DNA from: Poa pratensis
Taxonomy: Eukaryota; Streptophyta; Magnoliopsida; Poales; Poaceae
Assembly: GCA_947311845.1 (NCBI GenBank)
Contig: CAMZMU010000071.1
Span: forward strand, 19,222,181-19,286,180
Length of the DNA stretch: 64,000 nucleotides
Reading direction: 5' to 3'
Shown here: positions 1-11,588 of the stretch, in pieces
Layout: every line of letters begins with the position of its first letter
How positions within the stretch are numbered: position 1 is the first letter of the stretch
Notes under the pieces: model-generated
Seen by the model: the letters and a program-made list of their open reading frames with translations, nothing else
Database searches by the model: none
What the model was told of the DNA's origin: nothing
Translations under genes and position numbers: made by a program

Positions 1-1345
1 TGTAACAAAACAAGAATGTAAAAGTGTTCCAATCCTCTTCAATGCAAGAGGACAAGACAAAGGTTTTCTCTTATAGGAACAATGGACATGGGTTCATGGG
101 TTCACTTAATCCCCTCTCTCTCTCATCTACGGTGATTATCATGTTATAGATAAAGTACACATAATTGTCATGTTTTAATGGTAGCTTTTAATGACGGCTA
201 TATGTCATAAAACACATAGTTGAAAGAAATACTCATTTGTGTGCTATGTCACCCCCGCAAGGCTAGCATGGCTGCTATCACTCCCACATCATACTCTTTC
301 TTTTTAACCCCAGATAAAGGATGTTGGGCTGTATTTCACATGTCACTCAATACATATGCCGTGTCACATCGGCCATCCCGTACCTACATACATCATACTT
401 CATAATGGACAATATTCTAAACACTAGTGCAATGATTCTTAATTCGTGTGCATGACCACATCTCACTCATCTATCCACACTTGGTGGTGTCAATCACCTC
501 ATGACAAGGATAAACAAGGCATTATGCATAAATCAAACCATCACATGCATCGTAGAATATCTCCAAACCATGACAAATCATAAAAGCTCTAACATAACGG
601 TAAATGCATAACAAATCATCTCATACCACAATATCCACCATAGGAATTACATAGATGACCGTAATCATGTTCAGCAGCTTATACGGTACTAATTAGTGAA
701 GCTCAAAGAGAGGAGAGATACATAAGTTACCACCACAAACCCAAGTCCAGGGGGTGGACTACTCCCCCTTCATCATGGAGACGGTGGAGAAGTCGTTGGA
801 GAAGATGGACACCTCCCCGGCAGCGCCCCGCCGGAGTTTTCCCCCTCCAATCTGCAGCTCCAGGTCTCTGTTTCATGGTTTCTGTGTTTCGGCGGCGCTC
901 TCTTTCGCGAAAGCCCTGGGGGGGTCTATATATAGTCGTTTTTAGATCAAGACGAAGCTTCGGGAAGAAAGATCGATGGCAGCGGAGGCCCGAGGGCCAG
1001 GATGAGGGGTCCCACGCGGTCAGGGAATCTGGCCGCGTGGGCCCACCCCTTTCTGCCTTCTGGTCTCCGTTTCTTCGATTCCTTTGCGCCTACGTTTCGT
1101 TCCTTCCAAAAAAAGTGATCCCCGTAAAGTTTCAGGTCATTTGGATGTCGTTTGGTTGCCTGAAACGTAAAAATATAGAAAAAGGGGTTTTCTGACAGTG
1201 CAGGGTTAATTCCAGAAAAATGGGGACATTGTTAATTATCCCCAAAATTTAATATAAATCATGAATATAACCCTTATATGATGCAAATAACATGGAATAA
1301 CATGTAATAAAATGTAAAGTTCATGTATGCATTTTACATGCATCA
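1..1345 (-). repeat. 3' LTR of the non-autonomous element (left edge outside window)
   Basis: This matches the right LTR base by base from position 15,338 onward. Read on the minus strand it begins TGATGCATG at 1,345, directly after the polypurine tract. Compared with the right LTR it keeps a 37-bp segment (170-206, flanked by GTC on both sides) and a 60-bp segment (1,244-1,303) that the right copy lacks. By eye about 28 substitutions separate the two copies over roughly 1.24 kb. Short ORFs inside it are not genes. Confidence 0.9.
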
Positions 1346-1360
1346 ACATCCCCAAGCTTA
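1346..1360 (-). other. Polypurine tract of the non-autonomous element
   Basis: On the minus strand this reads TAAGCTTGGGGATGT immediately before the LTR start. It is the expected plus-strand priming site and has the same core, AAGCTTGGGG, as the tract of the nested Athila-type element. Confidence 0.75.
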
Positions 1361-3232
1361 ACCCATGCTCGTCCCGAGTATGAAGGTGATAAAACTAACA
1401 TGGACTTTGCATTTTAATACTATCAATGGATATCAAAGGTGATTACTATTGCTACATAAAGTCAAATGATTCATTCTTCAAAGGAATAACAATATGCAAG
1501 ATAAATTATGAAGTGATATCAAATACTCAATGTAAAGATGTTCAATGATAATTTCACAAAGTGTAACATAGAAGAAAGTACTATGGACCAAATGTATGCA
1601 TAAGGAAAAGTAAAAACATCCTATGGTGGTCATAGAGTACTTCTTATGAAAACTGAATATAAAAGGTGGACACTTTGGATAGATAAATAAGTAGAGGTAA
1701 AGCATGAATAAGTTTCATCTAACTTCCAAACACTTCTACTTAAGTTAATGCTTGCAATGTGGTAGTCATTGGTGTGGAGCTCTCATTACCCCTATCATAG
1801 CATCTTGAATGATTAATGTTTAAAGTGAAAGCAAATATGAGTGGTGTGCTTGACAATGTATTGGTTGAATGTCTCATCTCCCTTGAATACAAGTACCTAC
1901 ACCATGTGTTACTCACTTTGGTCCACAAAGTAATTCAAATAAAGGTCATTGCAAGTAATAATAGTATCCTCAAGAACTGCACTGGGGTACCTCTTGCCCC
2001 TTGACATGAACAAGCCCAAGTCAAAACAACAAGACAAACAGACAATGAACAATCTCAGCACTCTTTTATTTACTATGGGTATAGCTTTTTATTATGAGGT
2101 GCATCACTGAATGAACATTATGGTTATGCTGTAAATTTCCACCATGAATGATGCATGGCTTAGATTAGCGGCCCAGGCATTTCTCTAACCATTTATACAA
2201 ACTCTTTGAACTTACTAAGTATCCACATTCATTTCACCCATGACATCAACTAAATATAAATAAGTGCAATGTTGAAAGCTTGCCATGTGACAGCACATAT
2301 GGGCTAACTCCCAACCAAAACTATTGTCAAGACCACAACTTCATAATTTTAATCACAATGGTTCATGCTTATTAAATGCAATAAAAGTAAATTGTGCATC
2401 AAGTTCGTGAGAGCTTTTAACCAATTTTTCCCATGACAATCAATAACATAAGCATTTGAATTCAGAAATGTAGATAACACAATATAACATGATAAACATA
2501 CTTGGAATAGCATAAAACTAATAGGTAGATATGGTGGACTCATTGGAAAAACTTTGGTTGAAGGTGTTGGGAAACAATCTTTTTACTTGTTGTAATTTTT
2601 GGGCTAGCAATAGGGAGAAAGTTGACCATCTAATACATGCATAAGTGTCCATAGAACTAATCAATCCATGTTAAACAAAGTAAAGTAAAAAATCAACATC
2701 TAAGCATGGTAAAAGATAGCTCTTGACAACACACTTACAAATTAACATTCATTCAAAGCACATGAATTATGCAACTATATGTATCTTTTAAAATCAACTC
2801 AAACATCCCTATCCCGGTATATTTAATAGCATCCAACATAATTAAACCCAAACTTCCAGTAGCTCTCTCATATATAAATGATAGTGGTGGTCTTATTAAC
2901 AAACCGAAATAACAAAAGCAAATAAAAAACAGACGCTCCAAGTTTATACGATAAAGTGCTTTGATCGAAAAACAGAAGTTAGACGTGTGCAAACCGAGAG
3001 TGTGTTGGTCCAGTGGGGTTGTCTTGACATCCCCAAGCTTATGGTCTTCACCATCCTTGGATAACTCTTGGTGCAGCTCCTCTAATCCCTGTGAAAAAAC
3101 TACAAAACACCGTTTCTCCCATTTCTTTTTCCGTGGGGCACATTAGTAGTGATAAACAAATAGATTCCTTGCTGCATATAATCCTTAGACAAAAATTCAT
3201 ATGAATGTCCAGAAAGTGTATAATGTTGTATG
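1361..3232. other. Internal non-coding part of the non-autonomous element (PPT side)
   Basis: About 1.9 kb of AT-rich sequence with only short random frames. A second copy of the PPT-like core (CCCCAAGCTT on the plus strand) stands at 3,031-3,040. No gag-pol motif is visible. It continues at 13,023 after the nested element. Confidence 0.6.
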
Positions 3233-3237
3233 CCTAC
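3233..3237. repeat. Target site duplication CCTAC (left copy)
   Basis: CCTAC precedes the nested element here and is repeated at 13,023-13,027 directly after it. The 5-bp length is normal for LTR retrotransposon integration. Confidence 0.9.
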
Positions 3238-4268
3238 TGATGACCCACAAGTATAGGGGGCGTATCGTAGTACTTTCGATAAATAAGAGTGTCAAACCCA
3301 ACGAGGAGCAGAAGGTGCTGACAAGGAGTTTCGGTAAAGGTTTCACTGTAAATGCTAGCAGACAAGTTTTTAGGGGTTTTTGATATAGCAGGTAAATAAA
3401 ATGCGAGTAAGTAAAAGACAGTAATAATAATTGCAGCGAGTGGCCCAATCCTTTTTAGAGAAAAGGACAAGCCGGTTGGTTTACTTATGATGACAAAATG
3501 TTCTTGAGGACACACGGGATTCTAGTCAAGTGCTTTCGCTTCACATAGTTGATTAATCTTCATTGTTTTGATAAGTGTTGTGTGGGTGAACCTATGCTAA
3601 TGCACCGCCCTTACTTGGACTAATACATACTTGTGATTATACCCCTTGCAAGCATCCACAGTTACAAGAAAGTAATTAAGATAAATCTAACCACAGCCTT
3701 AAACTCTGAGATCCTACGCTCCCTTGTGCACCGGTATACTAACGGGGGTTTAGGTTTCTGTCACTCCGGAAACCCCACAATTAGCAACCAAATCCACAAT
3801 GCATTCCTCTAGGCCCATAAAGGTGAAGTGTCATGTAGTCGACGTTCACACGACACCACTAGAAGATTTCTCCCTGCCGGATAGCTTTTTCTCTCTCTGT
3901 TGTTTCCGCCTCGTGGAGGCGGCGGAATATTTTCTCTGGGACTCCCCGTGTCTTAGGGTTTCCGGGGGATGAAGTACGCGAAGGGGGAGCGTCTGAGGTG
4001 GCCCATCTCAGCCTCCCCTTTTGGCTTAGTCCATCTTCTGATAAAATAGGAACATCTGTCTTCTTGGAAATATTTTTAGTGCTCCAGAAATATAGTGTCT
4101 TGACGGTGCTTTTTCCAGCTGAAATCTGACTCCGGCAGTTAATTATCCAATGATCATCAAACATGCAAAATAAGACAAAATAACATAAGTAACTCCTCTT
4201 AATATGAAATATATCATTGAATAACAGTAAATTATGCTATAAAATAGTGATGCAAAATGGACGTATCA
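3238..4268 (-). repeat. 3' LTR of the Athila-type element (with 405-bp deletion)
   Basis: It is 1,031 bp long and begins TGATACGTCC on the minus strand. Against the 1,434-bp partner at 11,589-13,022 it lacks one internal block of 405 bp (partner 12,217-12,621). The deletion ends share the three bases AGA, as expected for repair by short homology. Elsewhere the two LTRs are about 99% identical. Confidence 0.93.
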
Positions 4269-4282
4269 ACCCCCCCAAGCTT
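4269..4282 (-). other. Polypurine tract of the Athila-type element
   Basis: The minus strand reads AAGCTTGGGGGGGT right before the LTR start TGATACG. Confidence 0.8.
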
Positions 4283-5985
4283 AGACCTCGCTTGTCCCCA
4301 AGCGAAAGCTGAGCTCAGTAAACTAGAACAAAAGTTTATGGAGTGAAGCGTCGATAATAAAGAATACGGACAAGAAGCATCAGTAATTACTAAACAACAC
4401 AACTCATTTTAAACAGCAACTACTCTTCATATAACCTAACTTGAACATGAGTAGTGAAACAACCACAATAAAAATACACGAAGGAAATTATAGATTAGTA
4501 ATGGCACACTTCATTCTTGGTCATAGAACAATAAGCAATCAATACTTATCTTTCGAAAGGAGTCTTTATATTAGAGCTTATATTGCAGAACTTCCACACT
4601 CAATTATCACACCTTCTTTACAGTCATTGATAACTTGCAAAGCTATATTCTTAGAGGCAAAAGTCTTTGTGCTAAGACAAGAAGGATAAAGACATGATTG
4701 ACAATATTAATGATATATATGGTTGAATCACAACAACTCAAATGCTTGCTCAAGGAAGAAGGAAATAGGTGTACTGACTCAACATGAAAAGTAAAAGAAA
4801 GGCCCTTCGCAGAGGGAAGCAGGGATTAAGTCATGTGCTAGAGCTTTTAAGTTTTTGAAATCATATAGAGAGCAAAAATTAAGTTTTGAGAGGTGTTTGT
4901 TAATTGTCAACGAATGGTAGCGGGTGAAAACAGTATTCTCCCTGTCAAACAGACTTTTAAGAGCGGCTCCCATGAAGGACGTTATTTCTACCAGCAAGGC
5001 AGATCATCCCTCTTTCTCTTTGGTTTACACACGCAGATATTTCACTGTTTGTCAATGCTTACTGATAATCAGGGCAAAAGTGTGAAGAGAATTAAGCGGT
5101 TAAAGTTGTAATTAATTGGGACTGGGCATCCCGTTGCCAGCTCTTTTTGCAAGTTATTGGATAAGCGGATGTATATGCCACTAGTCCAGGTGTAAAGTCT
5201 GTTTGACAAGTAGAATAAAGGATAACCACACTACTTCCTCATGAGCTAGTAAACATTGACACAAAAGGGAATAATAACATTTTGAATAATTTAAAGGTAG
5301 CACATGAAAAATTTACTTGGAGTGGCAAAGAAATACCACATATAGGTAGTTATGGTGGACACAAATGGCATGGGTTTGGCTCAAGGATTTGGATGCACGA
5401 GAAGCATTCCCTCTCAGTACGGTGGTTAAGGCTAGCAAGGTCATGTGGCAAGCATAAAAGTTGGGGGATACACACAAATATATATGTAATAGAAGCAACC
5501 ATGCTATCTTCCCTGTAAGCACAAATGTTTTAACTCAAAGAATACTAATCTTATTGGCTAGCAAGAAAGAAAGATAAAGGGATAATATTTTTGCATGTAA
5601 TTCCCTCCTTCTACTTAAGTTTTCATGGTATTGTTGCTAATGACCAATACTAAGTTTGCCACAACTAATATAATTTACTTAATGTACCCAAAAGTGGCGT
5701 CAATACAATGGCAAGATCAGCACATAAAGAAGATTGCAGGCTAAAATAAAATGTACCGAAAGTAAAGGTGGAACTTCTCATTAATATTCTGAACAAAGAC
5801 ACACTCAAACCAACGGATACATGGATAACTAAAGGATTGACACTCCACATCGCAAACCATCTTATAAGATAACTTCTCTACTCATGATATGACCACGAAA
5901 TTATAAAAACGAAAGGATAAAGATGATACTGGGCACTCCCCCAAGCTTGGAACAAGCCAAGGGAGTGCCATTACCCCTTGACGAT
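4283..5985. other. Non-coding spacer between accessory ORF and 3' LTR
   Basis: About 1.7 kb without a convincing frame. A PPT-like CCCCAAGCTT stands at 5,939-5,948. Long untranslated stretches before the 3' LTR are common in Athila elements. Nothing else is recognised. Confidence 0.55.
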
Positions 5986-6450
5986 TTAGGCTTGATCTCT
6001 TGGTGGTGACGGTGGTACCACGGCAATCGGGGTTAGGAAACGTTCGAGCATCCGGCGGAGCCTGTTATTCTCATCTTGAAGTATTTCCACCTCAGCTCTC
6101 AGGATACGAAATTGGTCACAAAACTCGTTCGTGGTTCGGAGAGCTTCAGCAGCTGCAGGGGAAAACCGCAAATCTGGAATTGGTGGGGTGACTCCCTGCA
6201 CATTATGAGAAAAAGCACGTTGAGGATTAATTGATCCCACAAAGGTGGAGTTGCTCGGCCTTGATTCTCCTTGTTGGCGAGGCTGGCCAGCTTGCACCTC
6301 CTCTCTGATGCTTCGATCCATGTCAGCTCTCCTAGCAGCAATCTCCTCCTCCGTCGCCCAACCGACGAAGGTTCCCTCTTCCACATCGCGTTCGAGTTCA
6401 CGTCGGCGCCTTGCTGCATACTTCTCACCGTACACTCCTCGCGACGCCAT
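5986..6450 (-). CDS. Accessory ORF downstream of pol, 154 aa, coiled coil
   Basis: Read from the ATG at 6,450 (protein starts MASRGVYGEKYAARRRR) the frame is open for 154 residues, unlike the broken gag-pol next to it. The N-terminal part is strongly basic and then Glu/Arg-rich. The C-terminal third has heptad-like spacing of leucine and isoleucine (around FRILRAEVEILQDENNRLRR), which suggests a short coiled coil, and the protein ends in a proline-rich tail. No membrane segment or signal peptide is seen, so although it lies where Athila elements carry an envelope-like frame it does not look like an envelope protein. The frame can be extended upstream to 6,546 but the first good ATG context is at 6,450. 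Function unknown. Confidence 0.6.
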   Translation of the reverse strand: MASRGVYGEKYAARRRRELERDVEEGTFVGWATEEEIAARRADMDRSIREEVQAGQPRQQGESRPSNSTFVGSINPQRAFSHNVQGVTPPIPDLRFSPAAAEALRTTNEFCDQFRILRAEVEILQDENNRLRRMLERFLTPIAVVPPSPPRDQA

Positions 6451-6835
6451 GTAGGGACTTGAAATTCCTGTCAGAACAGCTTGAAAACGAAACACGGCGA
6501 AAACACGATATACGGACCTCGAGAGATCCGGGTGATTATATAGCAAAAAGTTTTACAACAAAAGGAAGGTACAGGACGAAACGGGGTCGGAGACGGGCTC
6601 CGAGGTGCCCACACGCACCCACGGCGCGGCCAGGGTGGGGCCCGCGCCCAGGGGTGGTGTGGTGCCCTCGGGCACCGTTTCCTACCCTTTTCCGACTCAT
6701 AATTTTCCATATTATGTAAAAACAACAATATTTAGGTTGAAAGTAAATCGCGAACTTTTTCTTACCGAAACTGTTACCTATTCCAAATCAGCTTTGCAGT
6801 TGTCTGAATTTGACTTTTTATAAAATCCTCTGGAG

Positions 6836-8283
6836 TTACCACTTTGATAAATCAACATCTTCATTATAAGAATCTCCAGAAATGTAATGCTTGAGTCTTT
6901 GACCATTAACCACTTGTGGTCTGTCCCCATCTAGTGAATTGATTTTAATCGCACCTGAGCGATAGACCTCCTCATGATATAAGGTCCTTCCCATTTTGAA
7001 AGTAATTTTCCTGCAAAAAATCTGAGACGAGACCTATACAATAAAACTTTTTCACCTACGTTAAATTCTCTCTTAAGAATTCTTCTATCATGCCATTGCT
7101 TAACTTTCTCTTTAAAGAGCCTAGCATTTTCATAAGCTGCATTTCTCCATTCATCTAAAGAATTCAAATTAAGCAATCTCTTTTTACCGGCAAGTTTAAA
7201 TCTCTATTAAGTTCTTTCACCGCCCAATAGGCTTTATGTTCTAATTCTAGAGGCAAATGACAAGCTTTTCCATAAACCATTTTGTAAGGAGACATTCCCA
7301 TAGGATTTTTATAAGCAGTTCTATAAGCCCACAAAGCATCGTTAAGCTTTTTAGACCAATTTTTTCTAGATTTATTAACAGTCTTTTGCAAAATAGACTT
7401 AATCTCTCTATTTGACAATTCTACTTGACCACTTGTTTGGGATGATATGGTGAAGCAATTCTATGATTAACATCATACTTAGCTAGAGTTTTTCTAAAAG
7501 CACCATGAATAAAATGAGAACCCCATCAGTCATGAGATATCTAGGCACACCAAACCTGGAAGATAATATCTTTAAGCATTTTTAATGATGTCTCACCATC
7601 AGCACTAGAAGTTGGTATAGCTTCTACCCATTTAGTAACATAATCAACAGCAACAAGTATATGAGTATAACCATTTGAGGAGGAAAAGGACCCATAAAGT
7701 CAAATCCCCAACAGTCGAAAGGTTCAATAACAAGAGAATAATTCATAGGCATTTCATTACGTCTACTAATGTTACCTACTCTTTGACATTCATCACATGA
7801 TAAAACAAATTTTCTAGCATCTCTAAAAAGGGTAGGCCAATAAAAACCTGATTGTAGAACCTTTTGCGCAGTTCTATCTCCAGCGTGATGTCCTCCATAA
7901 GCACTTCCATGGCATTTGCTCAATATTTCTTTCTGTTCATACTCAGGAACACATCTTCGCATAATGCCATCTACTCCTTCTTTATACAAATGTGGGTCAT
8001 CCCAAAAATAATGCCTCAAATCATAAAAGAACTTTCTTCTTTGCTGAGCTGTAAAGGTCGGAGGCAAATACTTGGCAACAATAAAATTAGCATAATCAGC
8101 ATACCAAGGACTTTCGCGTGAGCTTACCTTTATCGCAGCCAATTGTTCATTTGGAAAACTATCATTAACAGGTATAGGATCATCTGAAATGTTTTCTAAT
8201 CTAGACAAATTATCAGCAACAGGATTTTCAGCACCTTTCCTATCTACAATATGTAAATCAAATTCTTGCAGTAAAGTACCCAT
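6836..8283 (-). pseudogene. Integrase domain of the Athila-type pol (frameshifted)
   Basis: The frame at 7,624-8,283 holds the end of RNase H and the integrase zinc-binding module (GGHHAG followed by CDEC) and enters the catalytic core at WGFDFMGPF. A frameshift near 7,680 follows. The core continues in 7,164-7,418 ([18 protein letters not shown]) and the C-terminal domain in 6,931-7,176 (KWEGPYIMRRS), with the pol stop at 6,836-6,838. The family normally inserts element cDNA into the genome; this copy cannot be made as one protein. Confidence 0.85.
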
Positions 8284-8546
8284 CTTATGAGCCTAGGCTT
8301 AGCATCTTTCTTTTCCATAAGGTATCTAATAGCAGCATGATCAGTGTGAATAGTAACTTTTGAATCAACAATATAAGGTCTAAATTTATCACAAGCAAAA
8401 ACAACTGCTAAAAATTCCTTTTCAGTAGTAGCATAATTCTTTTGAGCGGCATCAAGTGTTTTACTAGCATAATGAATAACATTTAACTTCTTGTCTACCC
8501 GCTGTCCAAGAACAGCTCCTACAGCAAAATCACTAGCATCACACAT
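8244..8546 (-). pseudogene. RNase H domain of the Athila-type pol
   Basis: The sequence [14 protein letters not shown], then [19 protein letters not shown] and [11 protein letters not shown], is the standard Ty3/gypsy RNase H series with its acidic catalytic residues. It is separated from RT and integrase by frameshifts. The enzyme removes the RNA template during reverse transcription. Confidence 0.85.
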
Positions 8547-8596
8547 TATTTCAAAAGGTAAAGTCCAATCAGGAGGTTGAACAACAGGAGCTGTGA

Positions 8597-9461
8597 TTAA
8601 AGCTTTTTTAGAGTTTCAAAAGCTTCCTTGCAATCATCATCAAAAACAAAAGGTACATCTTTTTGAAGAAGATTAGTGAGGGGTTTTGAAATTTTAGAGA
8701 AATCTTTAATAAACCTCCTATAAAAACCGGCATGACCAAGAATACTACGGATACCTTTCACATCCCTTGGACAGGGCATTTTCTCGATTGCTTCAACTTT
8801 AGCTCTGTCCACTTCAATACCTCTTTCAGAAATTTTGTGCCCTAGGACAATTCCTTCATTAACCATGAAATGACATTTCTCCCAATTAAGAACAAGATTG
8901 TCTCCTCACATCTCTGCAAAACTTTATCAAGATTGTGCAAGCAATTATCAAAGGAAGTTCCGTAGACGGAAAAATCGTCCATGAATACTTCCACAATTTC
9001 TTCACAAAAACCATGAAAAATAGCAGACATGCATCTTTGGAACGTAGCAGGAGCATTACACAAACCAAAAGGCATACGTCTATAAGCATAAGTTCCATAA
9101 GGACAAGTAAAAGTAGTTTTCTCTTGATCTTGTGCTTTAACAGCAATTTGTGAGAATCCAGAATAACCATCAAGGAAACAAAAATGGTTTTCTTAGACAA
9201 CCTTTCTAACATTTGATCAATAAAAGGCAAAGGATAATGATCTTTCTTAGTTACTTTATTGACCTTTCTAAAATCAATGCACATCCTATACCCAACTACT
9301 ACTCTTTGAGGAATAAGTTCATCATTTTCATTTGGTACAACAGTAACTCCTCCTTTCTTAGGGACACAATGCACAGGACTTACCCATCTACTATCAGCAA
9401 TAGGATAAATTATACCAGCATCAAGAAGTTTTAATACCTCATTTCTTACCACTTCTTTCAT
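8597..9461 (-). pseudogene. Reverse transcriptase domain of the Athila-type pol
   Basis: Three overlapping frames carry it. 8,886-9,461 has the N-terminal fingers (WVSPVHCVPKKGG, RMCIDFRKVNKVTKKDHYPLPF). 8,842-9,075 has MPFGLCNAPATFQRCM and the catalytic FMDDFSVYG. 8,597-8,866 has the thumb and connection (LGHAGFYRRFIKDFSKI). At least two frameshifts lie near 9,185 and 8,860. The motifs are otherwise well kept. Confidence 0.9.
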
Positions 9462-9469
9462 TTAGGGAT

Positions 9470-9988
9470 CAAGCGACGCTGATGCTCAACAACAGGTTTT
9501 GCATCGGGTTCAATGTTGATGGCATGTTGACATATAGTAGGAGAAATCCCCTTTAAATCATCCAAAGTGTATCCCATAGCTCCTCGATGTTTCTTTAGTA
9601 CTTCTAATACCTTGCTTCTTCATTACCTGAAAGTTTAGAACTAATAATACAGGATATACTTTCCTTTCATCAAGATAAACATACTTAAGATTATCAGGTA
9701 AGGTTTTAAATCGAAGACAGGATCTTCCTTAGGAGGCGCTGAGGTACCCAAATCTTCCACAGGCAAATTATGCTTAAGTATTGGTGGTTGACGAAGAAAG
9801 GCATTGTCAATCTCATTCCTCTCCTCCATAAATACTTCACTTTCGTGTTCCTCCATGAATTGCTGCAAGGCATTGTTAGGAGCAACAGCAATAGAAGCAA
9901 GTTGTTCAATTTTGAGTCTCATTAGGCAATTCAGTTTCATAAAGTTGTTTACCAAACTTAGAGAAATTAAACTCATAAGATTCTCCAT
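9470..9988 (-). pseudogene. PR-RT linker part of the Athila-type polyprotein (broken)
   Basis: An acidic linker frame (9,641-9,988, with EEHESEVFMEERNEIDNAFLRQ) follows the protease and overlaps its end in another phase. It is disrupted before the RT domain. No catalytic motif of its own. Confidence 0.55.
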
Positions 9989-11147
9989 TAAATTTAGTGT
10001 AAATTTTCTCTTTCTTACAATCTATAATAGCACCACATGTATTCAAGAAAGGCCTACCAAAAATAATGGGACAAGCTTTACTAGCAACAGAACCAAGTAC
10101 TAGAAAATCAGCAGGGTATTTAGTCTTACCACATAAAACTTCAACATCTCTCACAATACCAATTGGAGAGATAGTTTCTCTATTAGCAAGCTGAATAACC
10201 ACATCAATCTCCTCAAGTTCGCAAGGACCAATTTCATGCATAATTTCTTTATAAAGATCAAAAGGAATAGCACTAGAACTTGCACCAATATCACATAAAC
10301 CATAATAGCAATGTTCTCCTATTTTGACTGAAAGCACAGGAACACTTGTTTTCCTAGCTCTACTGGGATGTGAAACAATATTAGAGGCATCTTCACAAAA
10401 GATAATATGTCCTCCTTCTACATTTTCAGTTACCAAATCCTTTACTATTGCTATTGTGGGTTCAACCGCTATTTGTTCAGCAGGTTCTAAAGCTTTCTTT
10501 GCACTTTTATTAACCACACTAGCTATGATAGAATGTTCCCTAATTTTAACAGGAAAAGGTGGTTTCTCAATATAAGGTTCTGGCAAGATACGATCAACTG
10601 TATGAACTTCAATGTTTTTAATATTGGCAGAATTAGTATTATCTTTGTAAGGCAAATGATACTTATTGCAACTTTCTTTAGGAACATCAAGATAAGAGGC
10701 AAAAGCCTTGTAACAGTTTGCAATAACTTGAGAATCAAGACCATACATATCATAGAGATTACGAAAATTATCAGTATTCATAAAAGTTTTAATGCATTCG
10801 TAATCATACTTTATACCTGATTCTCTACCTTTGTCGTTCTCCCATCCTTCAGTATTTTCCTCAATCCGATCAAGAAGGTCCCATTTAACTTCCTCTTTAT
10901 TACGCGTAAATGATCCAGCACAAGAGGTATCCAATAGAGTTTTATCTTGAAGAGAAAGCCTTGCATAGAAGTTATCAATAACGACATTACCAGGAAGCTC
11001 ATGAATGGGGCATTTGAGCATTAATGATTTCAATCTCCCCCACGCTTGGGCAATACTTTCTCCATCATGAGGCCAAAAATTATATATATGATTCCGATCT
11101 TGATGAATTTCACTAGGAGGATAAAATTTAGAATAAAAGAGAGGCAC
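9906..11147 (-). pseudogene. C-terminal gag plus aspartic protease of the Athila-type element
   Basis: The 413-codon frame starts within gag (WPHDGESIAQAWGRLKSLM, the retrotransposon gag core) and ends in a retropepsin-like domain. The active-site segment reads CDIGASSSAIP at about 10,275-10,295 with Ile where Thr or Ser is usual, followed by the flap-side LANRETISPIG and a C-terminal FGRPFLNT. A frameshift near 11,190 detaches it from the gag start at 11,473. No CCHC zinc knuckle is evident. Confidence 0.85.
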
Positions 11148-11473
11148 AATCTCCTCCCAGCCAATAGAACGCCCATTTTCAGCATCCTATACCATTTTGC
11201 AGCTTTACCAGTCAACGATATAGAAAACAATTTCTTCTTGACCTCTTCCATTGAAATACCTGCACACTTGAACAACTCGCATAATTCATGAATAAATAGC
11301 AAATGATCCCCAGGAGGGACAGTTCCATCTCCTGCATAGCGGTTATTCGTAACTCGTTCAACAATTTTCATAGGTATTTTAAATGGAATTACTTGATCAG
11401 GTGGTTCCTCTTCTACTACCGTAGCAGTGGTAGTAGTATTTCCAAACAGGGATTCAAATGGAGATCTCTCCAT
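11148..11473 (-). pseudogene. N-terminal gag fragment of the Athila-type element
   Basis: From the ATG at 11,473 (protein starts MERSPFESLFGN) the frame gives the gag N-terminus with KIPMKIVERVTNNRY, PPGDHLLFIHELCELFKCAG and LTGKAAKWYRML, typical of plant Athila gag. It leaves phase at about 11,190. An apparent longer frame reaching into the LTR (to 11,866) is not the gag start. Confidence 0.8.
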
Positions 11474-11559
11474 GATAAAATAAAGTAGCAAGCAGAAATA
11501 AAAATAGCACCTACAGTAAAAGTTTCCCTTACCAATTCCACTCACCAATAGCGCTTCAC

Positions 11560-11577
11560 TCCCCGGCAACGGCGCCA
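11560..11577 (-). other. Primer binding site, tRNA-Asp type (Athila-type element)
   Basis: The minus strand reads TGGCGCCGTTGCCGGGGA, 11 bases after the 5' LTR end. This matches the PBS reported for Athila elements, complementary to the 3' end of tRNA-Asp. Confidence 0.8.
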
Positions 11578-11588
11578 GAAAATAGTCT

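Noticed and set aside
3234..3515. Frame starting MCPQEHFVI, repeated at 11,030-11,866
   Set aside because: It is LTR sequence found in both LTRs; in the right copy it only runs by chance into gag.
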